Origin: an uncultured Oceanospirillaceae bacterium
GTDB taxonomy: Bacteria; Pseudomonadota; Gammaproteobacteria; Pseudomonadales; Balneatricaceae
Assembly (NCBI GenBank): GCA_946221045.1
Contig: CAMIIY010000156.1
Coordinates: 1-5,583, forward strand
Length of the DNA stretch: 5,583 nt
Direction of reading: 5' to 3'
Positions 1 through 4,945 of this stretch are shown here, one piece after another. Both the position numbers and the translations under genes were made by a program. Under the pieces are notes generated by a model that ran no database searches, was not told the origin of the DNA, and saw only the letters and a program-made list of their open reading frames with translations. The stretch's first letter is position 1, and the number at the start of each line of letters is the position of its first letter.

Positions 1-573
1 TTACGTAACACCGCCGAGAATTACGGCAGTATCGCAAAATGGATTCACTGGTCCACTGCACTGTTGTTTTTAGGGTCTTATGTCACTGTCTACTACCGGG
101 AATGGTTCACTGAACCAAAAACACCGGAAAATATCACCGCGATTCAGCTGCATTTTTCTATTGGTGTCACCGTTGCTGTTCTGGTGATCTTACGTATTAT
201 CTGGAAATTCACGAATACAGCGCCTGTCACTGAGGGTACTCCATTGCAGCAACGGGCGGCTAAAATCGGTCATGGGCTGCTTTACCTGATCATGATTCTT
301 ATGCCTATAACGGGTTATCTTGGCACCGGGGCACCGACCAACTTCTTTTTTCTGTTTGAGATTCCAAGCTTTAAGGACACTGCACTGTTTGCCCAGCAGT
401 TTGCACCGACCATGACCTTTAAAGAGTTTGAAAAACCGTTCGACCTCATTCATAAGGCGATTCTGGGTGAGCTTCTGTTGTGGATGCTGATTCTGGGTCA
501 TGCCGGTGCTGCGCTTTATCACCACAGGGTGTTGGGCGATCGGACATTGAAAAAAATGACCTCAGGGACTTAA
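1..573 (+). CDS. Cytochrome b561 family protein, 5' end outside the window
   Basis: The frame is open from the first base of the window to a TAA, giving 190 residues, so only the first few codons are missing (family size is about 175-195). It is a four-helix inner-membrane dihaem b-type cytochrome that passes electrons between quinol and a periplasmic or membrane partner. Numbering from the window edge, hydrophobic helices lie at about 10-32, 48-68, 90-108 and 148-175. The haem-ligand pattern is present: H16 in KWIHW, H51 in QLHFSIG, H151 in LIHKA and H167 in GHAGAALYHH. These match by position the four ligand histidines of E. coli CybB. H91 (KIGHGLLYL) is also conserved in the family. The stretch between helices 3 and 4 (about 109-147) is a long, Phe-rich loop that is probably periplasmic. 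A TTG at 64 could be taken as a start, but it would remove helix 1 and ligand H16, so the true start lies upstream of base 1. The physiological partner cannot be told from the sequence. Confidence 0.93.
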   Translation, partial: LRNTAENYGSIAKWIHWSTALLFLGSYVTVYYREWFTEPKTPENITAIQLHFSIGVTVAVLVILRIIWKFTNTAPVTEGTPLQQRAAKIGHGLLYLIMILMPITGYLGTGAPTNFFFLFEIPSFKDTALFAQQFAPTMTFKEFEKPFDLIHKAILGELLLWMLILGHAGAALYHHRVLGDRTLKKMTSGT

Positions 574-578
574 ACGCC

Positions 579-610
579 AGTGGCGGTGTTCCAAGCATCA
601 CCGTCTCACT
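579..610 (+). terminator. Stem-loop after the cytochrome b561 gene, possible weak terminator
   Basis: AGTG + GCGGTG (579-588) pairs with CACCGT + CACT (599-604 and 607-610), with a 2-nt bulge at 605-606, one G-T pair and a 10-nt loop. The bases after it (TCTTGAATTG) are not a real T tract. It may be an inefficient terminator or a processing or stability hairpin between the cytochrome and dehydrogenase genes. It does not show that the two are separate transcripts. Confidence 0.3.
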
Positions 611-622
611 TCTTGAATTGAT

Positions 623-1483
623 ATGAAACAACGACTGTTACCTCCCAGTACTATTCTGATCACGGGTTGCTCTTCTGGCATTGGTTATCACTGCGCCCAT
701 TCGCTACATAAACAGGGTTATAAGGTGATTGCCACGGCCCGCAGTCTGTCGGCTGTGACCCGGTTGCAGGCTGAGGGACTGACAGCTCTGCAACTGGACC
801 TGACCGACAGTGAGTCGGTTACCCATGCCATTGAACAGACGCTGACGCTGACCGGTGGCACATTGGATGCTGTGTTTAATAACGGTGCTTTTGGTCTGCC
901 GGGGGCGGTGGAAGACCTGAGCCGCGAAGCGATGCAGCACCAGTTCAATACCAACGTATTTGGCACCCAGGAGCTGACTAACCGGTTGGTGCCCATTATG
1001 CGCGCACAGGGTTATGGCCGGATAATCTATAACAGCTCCATTTTGGGGTTTGCCGCCATGCAATACCGGGGGGCTTACAACGCCAGCAAATTCGCACTGG
1101 AAGGCTTTGCCGATACCCTGCGTCTGGAACTGCGTCAGGACAATATTCAGGTCAGCCTGATTGAGCCGGGCCCAATCCTGTCAGATTTTCGCAAGAATGC
1201 CTTTATCCAGTTTAAACAGTGGATACCGCAGCAGGGCAGTGCGCATCAGGCTCAGTATCAGGCCATTATCGACCGGCTTGAGATGGAAGGCCCTGCCGCT
1301 CCCTTCACATTGGGGCCGGAGGCGGTGGAAAAAGCACTGCTGCATGCCCTGCAAAGCCGAAAAGCCCGAGTGCGCTATCGGGTGACATTCCCAACCAGAC
1401 TGTTTGCCGTGCTGAAACGGTTGTTGCCGGGACGGTGGCTGGACTACCTGCTGGCAAAAGCCGGTGGGGATGGGAAGCGGTGA
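623..1483 (+). CDS. Short-chain dehydrogenase/reductase, YbbO-like
   Basis: A 286-residue classical SDR: an NAD(P)-dependent oxidoreductase with a Rossmann fold, expected in the cytoplasm. The cofactor glycine motif TGCSSGIG is at 14-21, and R40 after beta-2 is compatible with NADP. The catalytic tetrad is N111, S139, Y152 and K156 (YNASK), with the usual 13-residue spacing from Ser to Tyr. LIEPGPI follows the active site, as in this subfamily. The C-terminal blocks FTLGPEAV, RYRVT and LKRLLPGR closely resemble E. coli YbbO, an NADP-dependent reductase described as acting on aldehydes; the substrate here is unknown. The usual NNAG structural motif reads NNGA (86-89). The ATG at 623 is the only usable start because an in-frame TGA lies at 614-616, yet no Shine-Dalgarno precedes it. 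The gene lies 49 bp after the cytochrome b561 gene, and no functional link is evident. The family call is firm; the substrate is open. Confidence 0.95.
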   Translation: MKQRLLPPSTILITGCSSGIGYHCAHSLHKQGYKVIATARSLSAVTRLQAEGLTALQLDLTDSESVTHAIEQTLTLTGGTLDAVFNNGAFGLPGAVEDLSREAMQHQFNTNVFGTQELTNRLVPIMRAQGYGRIIYNSSILGFAAMQYRGAYNASKFALEGFADTLRLELRQDNIQVSLIEPGPILSDFRKNAFIQFKQWIPQQGSAHQAQYQAIIDRLEMEGPAAPFTLGPEAVEKALLHALQSRKARVRYRVTFPTRLFAVLKRLLPGRWLDYLLAKAGGDGKR

Positions 1484-1486
1484 GTG

Positions 1487-1492
1487 TATAAT
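1487..1492 (+). promoter_or_regulatory. Candidate -10 box for the VF530-RRM unit
   Basis: A perfect TATAAT starts four bases after the dehydrogenase stop codon. Transcription would begin near 1499 and leave a leader of about 45 nt before the VF530 start. The bases where a -35 should be (about 1464-1469, GTGGGG) do not match TTGACA, and there is no TGn extension. The promoter is therefore only half supported and would probably need an activator. Confidence 0.35.
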
Positions 1493-1544
1493 TGTTGCAA
1501 TACTTAAAAATCACTCAAAAAACATTCAGCGCCCCTGATTACAC

Positions 1545-1790
1545 ATGACTCAAAACCAGCCCAACAATCCATTGCATGGTGTAACGCTTGAGCAGATCCT
1601 TACCAAGCTGGAACAGCGTTACGGTTGGCAGGGTCTGGCTGAGCGCATTGACGTTAACTGTTTCAAGAAAGATCCTTCAATCAAATCATCTCTGAAATTT
1701 CTGCGTAAAACGCCGTGGGCCAGAGAGAAGGTCGAGCGTTTATATATCTCGACATTTGCACAACCGTCCCCCTGGGGACATTCAAAATAG
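1545..1790 (+). CDS. VF530 family (DUF2132) putative DNA-binding protein
   Basis: An 81-residue protein that is almost wholly the VF530/DUF2132 domain. It runs from [16 protein letters not shown] (7-22) through [10 protein letters not shown] and [20 protein letters not shown] to AREKVERLY, the family's signature blocks. Members are small (about 70-85 residues) helical proteins. The family is named after Vibrio fischeri VF530 and has been called DNA-binding on structural grounds; the cellular role is not established. The central part is rich in Lys/Arg (KK, KSS, RK, AREK), which fits nucleic-acid binding. The ATG at 1545 agrees with the family N-terminus, but no clear Shine-Dalgarno precedes it; the leader is A-rich and then pyrimidine-rich. 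The gene ends 17 bp before the RRM gene on the same strand with no terminator between them, so the two are probably co-transcribed. Confidence 0.9.
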   Translation: MTQNQPNNPLHGVTLEQILTKLEQRYGWQGLAERIDVNCFKKDPSIKSSLKFLRKTPWAREKVERLYISTFAQPSPWGHSK

Positions 1791-1807
1791 GCAGTCGAGT
1801 TAACAAG

Positions 1808-2056
1808 ATGAAACTATTAGTACGTAATCTGGATCGCTCAACCACTGAAGCTGAATTGAAAGAACTGTTTGAGGGATTTGGTAGTGTGCAGTCCTGCAAT
1901 CTGGTGATTGATCCCGTGGGCGGGACATCCAAGGGGTTTGGCTTTGTCGAAATGCCCAAGGCCGGTGAAGCAAAAGCGGCCATGAAAAACCTGAACAATA
2001 CGCTGGTTGGCAGAAACAAAATACGGGTCAAGAAAGCGGAAGAGAAAAAGGTATAA
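1808..2056 (+). CDS. Single-RRM RNA-binding protein
   Basis: An 82-residue protein consisting of one RNA recognition motif (beta-alpha-beta-beta-alpha-beta) plus a short basic tail. RNP2 is LLVRNL (3-8) and RNP1 is KGFGFVEM (42-49). In RNP1 the aromatic RNA-stacking residues F44 and F46 are intact. In RNP2 the position usually aromatic is Leu (L4). Helix 1 is about 13-24 (TEAELKELFEGF) and helix 2 about 53-62. The tail 70-82 is Lys-rich, with no glycine-rich C-terminus like that of cyanobacterial Rbp proteins. Bacterial single-RRM proteins bind single-stranded RNA, sometimes in cold response, but targets are rarely known. The frame is open back to an ATG at 1715, but that start lies inside the VF530 gene and adds residues outside the domain. 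ATG 1808 starts the domain exactly and has a weak GAG 8 nt upstream. A strong hairpin follows 34 bp after the stop. Confidence 0.93.
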   Translation: MKLLVRNLDRSTTEAELKELFEGFGSVQSCNLVIDPVGGTSKGFGFVEMPKAGEAKAAMKNLNNTLVGRNKIRVKKAEEKKV

Positions 2057-2090
2057 ACCCCCATTCAACGGAAGTTCCTGAAATTCTTCT

Positions 2091-2126
2091 ACCCTTAGTG
2101 ATATGCCATCGGCTAAGGGTTCTTTT
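2091..2126 (+). terminator. Intrinsic terminator after the RRM gene, overlapping the next ribosome binding site
   Basis: ACCCTTAG (2091-2098) and CTAAGGGT (2113-2120) form a perfect 8-bp stem. A further GAT/ATC pairing (2100-2102 with 2108-2110) closes a 5-nt loop, and TCTTTT follows at 2121-2126. This has the form of a Rho-independent terminator for the VF530-RRM unit. The T tract ends two bases before the start codon of the following gene. Confidence 0.75.
2114..2118 (+). promoter_or_regulatory. Shine-Dalgarno of the dehalogenase-like gene, inside the hairpin 3' arm
   Basis: TAAGG is complementary to the 3' end of 16S rRNA (3'-AUUCC) and lies 10 nt before ATG 2129, which is good aligned spacing. 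It is the only purine-rich element available for that start. All five bases are paired in the terminator stem, so the hairpin would hide the ribosome binding site in any transcript that reads through. Confidence 0.55.
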
Positions 2127-2128
2127 GC

Positions 2129-3007
2129 ATGCTATTCCCAGATACTTTCACCCAGATAAACATCAAAACCGCAGACGCTGAAATCAATCTGGTGCAGGGT
2201 GGTTCTGGTCCGCCATTGCTATTGCTGCATGGTTATCCGCAGACCCATGTGATGTGGCACCGGGTAGCACCGATACTGGCGCAGCATTTTCATGTGATCT
2301 GCCCCGATCTGAGGGGATATGGTGACAGTTCAAAACCCCAGGGTGAGCCAGATCACAGTAACTATGCCAAGCGGGTTATGGCGCAGGATATGGTGGAGCT
2401 GATGCAAACGCTGGGGTATGAACAGTTCAGTGTTGCCGGACATGATCGCGGTGCCCGGGTGACCCACCGGATGGCATTGGACTATCCGGAGAGGGTGTTA
2501 AAAGCCTGTGTGATGGATATAGCGCCCACCTACCATATGTTCAGTCATACCGATCAGGCGTTTGCCACGGGTTATTATCACTGGTTTTTTCTGATCCAGC
2601 CGGACGGTCTGCCGGAGCGCATGATCGGCGCCGATCATGCCTATTACCTGAAAGAGAAGCTGCGCCGCTGGGCGGCTCCCGGAGCTGTGTATGACGAAGC
2701 AGCGGTGACGGAGTATCTGCGTTGTTTCTCGCAGCCGGATGCCATTCATGCCAGTTGCGAAGATTATCGTGCCGCGGCCAGTATCGATATGCAGCATGAT
2801 GCGGCCAGTCGGAGTGAGCGGGTACGTTGCCCGTTGTTGGTCTTGTGGGGGGCAAACGGTTTTATACAGCGAAGCTACGATGTGCTCAGCGTCTGGCGCG
2901 ATTATGCTGATACAGTTGAGGGGTTTGCGGTGAACTCAGGGCATTTTCTACCAGAAGAAACCCCTGAAGAGGTAAGCGCCGCCTTGCTGGCATTTTTCGG
3001 CCACTGA
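2129..3007 (+). CDS. Alpha/beta hydrolase, haloacetate (fluoroacetate) dehalogenase-like
   Basis: A 292-residue cytoplasmic alpha/beta hydrolase of the haloalkane dehalogenase / epoxide hydrolase clan. HGYPQTHVMW (34-43) carries the oxyanion-hole HG. The nucleophile is D106 in GHDRGAR, and R107 and R110 can bind the substrate carboxylate. The triad is completed by D130 (MDIAPTY) and H272 (SGHFLPEE). H151, W152 (YYHWFFLIQP) and Y213 (CEDYRA) match the halide pocket of the Rhodopseudomonas fluoroacetate dehalogenase RPA1163 as I recall it (D110, R111, R114, D134, H155, W156, Y219, H280). The family hydrolyses haloacetates to glycolate and halide. Fluoride-versus-chloride preference and an epoxide hydrolase alternative cannot be settled here. 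The ATG at 2129 fits the family N-terminus (LFPxxF), and an in-frame TAA at 2114 rules out a longer form. No transporter, regulator or glycolate gene is adjacent, so it may act on a natural haloacid or another small ester or epoxide. Confidence 0.92.
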   Translation: MLFPDTFTQINIKTADAEINLVQGGSGPPLLLLHGYPQTHVMWHRVAPILAQHFHVICPDLRGYGDSSKPQGEPDHSNYAKRVMAQDMVELMQTLGYEQFSVAGHDRGARVTHRMALDYPERVLKACVMDIAPTYHMFSHTDQAFATGYYHWFFLIQPDGLPERMIGADHAYYLKEKLRRWAAPGAVYDEAAVTEYLRCFSQPDAIHASCEDYRAAASIDMQHDAASRSERVRCPLLVLWGANGFIQRSYDVLSVWRDYADTVEGFAVNSGHFLPEETPEEVSAALLAFFGH

Positions 3008-3022
3008 CTGAGGGGGATGAAC

Positions 3023-3070
3023 AGGCGCATTTTTCAGGGCTGAATTGAACTGGTAAAGTAGCGCCTTTTT
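3023..3070 (+). terminator. Possible long-loop terminator after the dehalogenase-like gene
   Basis: AGGCGC (3023-3028) pairs perfectly with GCGCCT (3061-3066), and Ts continue to 3070. The 32-nt loop is long for an intrinsic terminator, though it contains a small inner hairpin (TTCA/TGAA, 3033-3044). Termination before the YtoQ gene is plausible but not secure. Confidence 0.4.
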
Positions 3071-3095
3071 GCAACGCAATTCAGGTGATTTATCC

Positions 3096-3536
3096 ATGCA
3101 GTGGAACGTTTATCTTTCTGGTGAAATTCATACCGACTGGCGCGATCAGATTATTCAGGGCTGTCAGCAGCATGATCTGAATATACTGTTTACTTCAGCT
3201 GTCACTGACCACGATGCCAGTGATGCCGCCGGTGATCTGCTGGGTGCGGAAGAGAAGTCGTTCTGGCGCGATCATAAGTCGGCCAAAGTGAATGCCATTC
3301 GCATTAAGAACCAGATCGAGAACTGCCATGTGGCAGTGATTCGTTTTGGTGATAAATATAAACAGTGGAATGCCGCGTTTGATGCCGGTTACTGTGCTGC
3401 ACTGGGCAAGCCCTATATCACCCTGCACGATGAAAGTATCGTTCACCCATTGAAAGAAGTGGATGCTCAGGCACTGGCATGGGCCACAACACCGGAACAG
3501 GTGGTAGAGATACTGGTATACACCCTGACCCGCTAA
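3096..3536 (+). CDS. YtoQ family protein
   Basis: A 146-residue protein matching the YtoQ family along its whole length. Diagnostic blocks are NVYLSGEIHTDWR (3-15), VTDHDASD (32-39), LGAEEKSFWRDHKSAKVNAIR (start about 49), VIRFGDKYKQWNAAFDAGY, ALGKPYITLHDE, HPLKEVDAQALA and TPEQVVEILVY. The compact fold, the N-terminal strand ending in SGEI and the AFDAGY/GKP region resemble nucleoside 2-deoxyribosyltransferase-like proteins. That would imply binding of a nucleotide or nucleoside, but no reaction has been shown for the family as far as I know. ATG 3096 is chosen because AGGTGA (3083-3088) sits 7 nt upstream and the family begins here. A TTG at 3069 in the same frame lies in the hairpin T tract and is rejected. 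The gene is followed after 12 bp by a bidirectional terminator. It is soluble, with no signal peptide. Confidence 0.93.
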   Translation: MQWNVYLSGEIHTDWRDQIIQGCQQHDLNILFTSAVTDHDASDAAGDLLGAEEKSFWRDHKSAKVNAIRIKNQIENCHVAVIRFGDKYKQWNAAFDAGYCAALGKPYITLHDESIVHPLKEVDAQALAWATTPEQVVEILVYTLTR

Positions 3537-3548
3537 GCAGGGCACATT

Positions 3549-3575
3549 AAAAAAGGGGCTGTTAGCCCCTTTTTT
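3549..3575. terminator. Bidirectional intrinsic terminator between convergent ytoQ and folD
   Basis: Six A, GGGGCT, a GTT loop, AGCCCC and six T form a 6-bp GC-rich stem extended by A-T pairs, with a T tract at each 3' end. It can stop transcription from both strands. It lies 12 bp after the YtoQ stop and 19 bp after the end of folD. Confidence 0.93.
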
Positions 3576-3594
3576 GATTTGGTTGCGGTCAGTC

Positions 3595-4449
3595 TCAGCT
3601 GTCCTGCATATTGGCGGCTTCCAGCGTATTTTCCATCAGCGTGGCAACGGTCATGGGGCCAACGCCGCCCGGGACAGGTGTGATCCAGCCGGCACGCTCA
3701 GCAGCCGGTGCATAGTCCACATCGCCCACCAGACGGCCATCATCCAGACGGTTGATGCCCACATCGATCACAATGGCACCAGGTTTGATCCATTCGCCTT
3801 TGACCAGGCCCGGTTTGCCAACGCCCACTACAACAATATCAGCACGGCTGACATGTCCAGCCAGGTCCTTAGTAAAACGGTGCGTCGTGGTGACGGTGCA
3901 ACCGGCCAGCAGCAGCTCCAGAGACATGGGGCGGCCGACAATATTGGATGCGCCTACGACCACCGCTTCCAGTCCCTGCAGGCGTTGCCCGGTGGACTTC
4001 AGCAGGGTCATCACCCCTTTGGGTGTACAGGGGCGCAGAACGGGCATCCGCTGTGCCAGGCGGCCCAGATTAAACGGATGGAAACCGTCCACGTCTTTTT
4101 CCGGACGGATGCGTTCCAGTATTTCATCGCTGTTCAGGTGGTCAGGCAGGGGCAACTGCAGCAGGATGCCATTCACGCCTTCGTCCAGATTAAGTTCATC
4201 GACCAGCGAGAGCAGGGCATCTTGTGAAGTTTCTGCAGAAAGGTCATAGGAGCGCGACTCAAAGCCTACTTCGACACAGGCATTTTTCTTGTTGCGAACA
4301 TAGACCTGAGAGGCGGGGTCATGTCCAACCAGAATAACGGCAAGGCAGGGGGCGGATTTTCCCGCATCTGTGCGTGCTTTAACACCCTCTGCCACCTGAC
4401 GCCGGACATCTGCGGCAATCTGTTTGCCGTCGATAATAGTTGCGCTCAT
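3595..4449 (-). CDS. folD: Bifunctional methylenetetrahydrofolate dehydrogenase / methenyltetrahydrofolate cyclohydrolase
   Basis: A 284-residue cytoplasmic enzyme, normal length for FolD. It interconverts 5,10-methylene-THF and 5,10-methenyl-THF (NADP-dependent) and hydrolyses the latter to 10-formyl-THF, supplying purine synthesis and initiator Met-tRNA formylation. The catalytic and folate-site residues are Y50, K54, Q98 and D121, in [13 protein letters not shown] and KDVDGFHP. The second domain carries PCTPKGV (140-146) and the Rossmann motif GASNIVGRP (166-174), followed by GDVDY and [12 protein letters not shown] near the C-terminus. The ATG at 4449 matches the family start (MSATIIDGK); an AAGGAT lies 11 nt upstream, slightly farther than ideal. 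The gene is transcribed away from the tRNA pair and converges on the YtoQ gene. No oddities are seen. Confidence 0.98.
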   Translation of the reverse strand: MSATIIDGKQIAADVRRQVAEGVKARTDAGKSAPCLAVILVGHDPASQVYVRNKKNACVEVGFESRSYDLSAETSQDALLSLVDELNLDEGVNGILLQLPLPDHLNSDEILERIRPEKDVDGFHPFNLGRLAQRMPVLRPCTPKGVMTLLKSTGQRLQGLEAVVVGASNIVGRPMSLELLLAGCTVTTTHRFTKDLAGHVSRADIVVVGVGKPGLVKGEWIKPGAIVIDVGINRLDDGRLVGDVDYAPAAERAGWITPVPGGVGPMTVATLMENTLEAANMQDS

Positions 4450-4487
4450 AGTGGGCTGCGATCCTTAATCAAATTCAATTGGTGCGA

Positions 4488-4516
4488 ATTCTCTCATGCT
4501 TGCCCTGAACGGCCAA
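4488..4516 (-). promoter_or_regulatory. folD: Candidate folD promoter
   Basis: On the minus strand TTGGCC (4516-4511) and GAGAAT (4493-4488) are separated by exactly 17 bp, each matching the sigma-70 consensus at 4 of 6 bases. Transcription would start near 4481, giving a leader of about 32 nt. This is the best pair I could find in the gap, but it is weak. Confidence 0.3.
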
Positions 4517-4551
4517 GTAGCGGCAGGACCCCGTGCCTGAATCTGCGTCTT

Positions 4552-4586
4552 TTTTGTCGAATAAACCGTTTATTTTGTTCAATAAA
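4552..4586. repeat. Two A/T-rich direct repeats with a 21-bp phase, plus an internal palindrome
   Basis: The 14-mers at 4552-4565 (TTTTGTCGAATAAA) and 4573-4586 (TTTTGTTCAATAAA) agree at 12 of 14 positions and start 21 bp apart, two helical turns. Overlapping them, AATAAAC-C-GTTTATT (4560-4574) is a perfect 7-bp inverted repeat around one base. The block ends 6 bp before the -35 of the tRNA promoter. It may act as an UP element or bind an activator such as Fis; a good Fis consensus is not obvious. Confidence 0.5.
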
Positions 4587-4592
4587 AAGGTG

Positions 4593-4627
4593 TTGACCCT
4601 CCCAAAACTCCTGTATATCATGCGCAC
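4593..4627 (+). promoter_or_regulatory. Promoter of the tRNA-Arg/tRNA-His unit, stringent type
   Basis: TTGACC (4593-4598) and TATCAT (4616-4621) are separated by exactly 17 bp, each matching the sigma-70 consensus at 5 of 6 bases. The -10 is followed by GCGCACC, a GC-rich discriminator like those that make stable-RNA promoters sensitive to ppGpp and DksA. A/T-rich DNA lies just upstream. Transcription should begin near 4628, giving a 5' leader of about 80 nt to be removed by RNase P. Confidence 0.75.
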
Positions 4628-4708
4628 CTCTTCGCTTTGAGGTACTTGCAGGATTAACTTTTCCGGTTATTCTGTTGAGTGGTTCAGGAAGACCAGACGG
4701 TGAGTCGG

Positions 4709-4785
4709 GCGCCCATAGCTCAACTGGATAGAGCAACGCCCTTCTAAGGCGTAGGTTCCAGGTTCGAACCCTGGTGGGCGCGCCA
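4709..4785 (+). tRNA. argU: tRNA-Arg (anticodon UCU)
   Basis: A complete cloverleaf of 77 nt with encoded CCA. The acceptor stem GCGCCCA pairs with TGGGCGC (4775-4781), followed by discriminator G and CCA. The D stem is GCTC/GAGC and the anticodon stem ACGCC/GGCGT. The loop CTTCTAA has anticodon TCT at 4743-4745, reading AGA and AGG. The T stem CCAGG/CCTGG encloses TTCGAAC. It matches E. coli argU closely in acceptor, D arm and T loop. In E. coli, argU lies near folD and its 3' end is a prophage attachment site; no integrase is seen next to it here. Confidence 0.98.
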
Positions 4786-4804
4786 GCCGTCTGTAAGAGA
4801 TTAT

Positions 4805-4881
4805 GGTGGGCATAGCTCAGTTGGTAGAGCTCCGGATTGTGATTCCGGCGGTCGTGGGTTCGAGCCCCATTGTCCACCCCA
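4805..4881 (+). tRNA. hisR: tRNA-His (anticodon GUG)
   Basis: A complete cloverleaf with encoded CCA, 19 nt after tRNA-Arg and surely in the same transcript. The acceptor stem GTGGGCA (4806-4812) pairs with TGTCCAC (4871-4877), one pair being G-T. The extra G at -1 (4805) faces discriminator C (4878), the identity pair of histidine tRNAs. The D stem is GCTC/GAGC and the anticodon stem CCGGA/TCCGG with GTG at 4839-4841. The T stem GTGGG/CCCAT has one G-T pair, and the T loop is TTCGAGC. Confidence 0.98.
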
Positions 4882-4905
4882 TTCCCTGTTACCTTTCTTT
4901 ATCCT

Positions 4906-4923
4906 GTAGATTTTTCAATCTGC
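4906..4923 (+). terminator. Weak stem-loop after tRNA-His
   Basis: GTAGATT (4906-4912) pairs with AATCTGC (4917-4923) across a TTTC loop, with one G-T pair. The following bases (GGCCTTATTTGCGTTTT) are only partly T-rich. It could be the end of the tRNA transcript or just a processing hairpin. Confidence 0.35.
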
Positions 4924-4945
4924 GGCCTTATTTGCGTTTTCTTCC

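Noticed and set aside
64..66. TTG start for the cytochrome b561 protein
   Set aside because: It would delete the first membrane helix and the haem ligand H16; the frame is open to the window edge and homologous upstream.
704..1063. Minus-strand open frames opposite the dehydrogenase (also 718-996 and 1305-1514)
   Set aside because: No domain features and fully overlapped by a well-supported SDR gene; typical antisense shadows.
1715..1807. N-terminal extension of the RRM protein from ATG 1715
   Set aside because: The extra 31 codons lie inside the VF530 gene in another frame and precede the RRM fold, which begins exactly at ATG 1808.
2498..2855. Minus-strand open frames opposite the alpha/beta hydrolase
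   Set aside because: They overlap a gene with all catalytic residues conserved and have no recognisable protein features.
3069..3095. TTG start for the YtoQ protein
   Set aside because: It falls in a T tract and hairpin arm with no ribosome binding site; ATG 3096 has AGGTGA at 7 nt and matches the family N-terminus.
3574..4227. Plus-strand open frame of 217 codons
   Set aside because: It lies opposite folD, whose catalytic motifs are intact, and shows no recognisable domain; it is a shadow of the coding strand.
4494..4877. Minus-strand open frame of 127 codons with a GARTHDRRNHNPELYQLSY-like sequence
   Set aside because: It is the antisense translation of the tRNA-His and tRNA-Arg genes, a well-known source of false protein annotations, and it also runs through the tRNA promoter.
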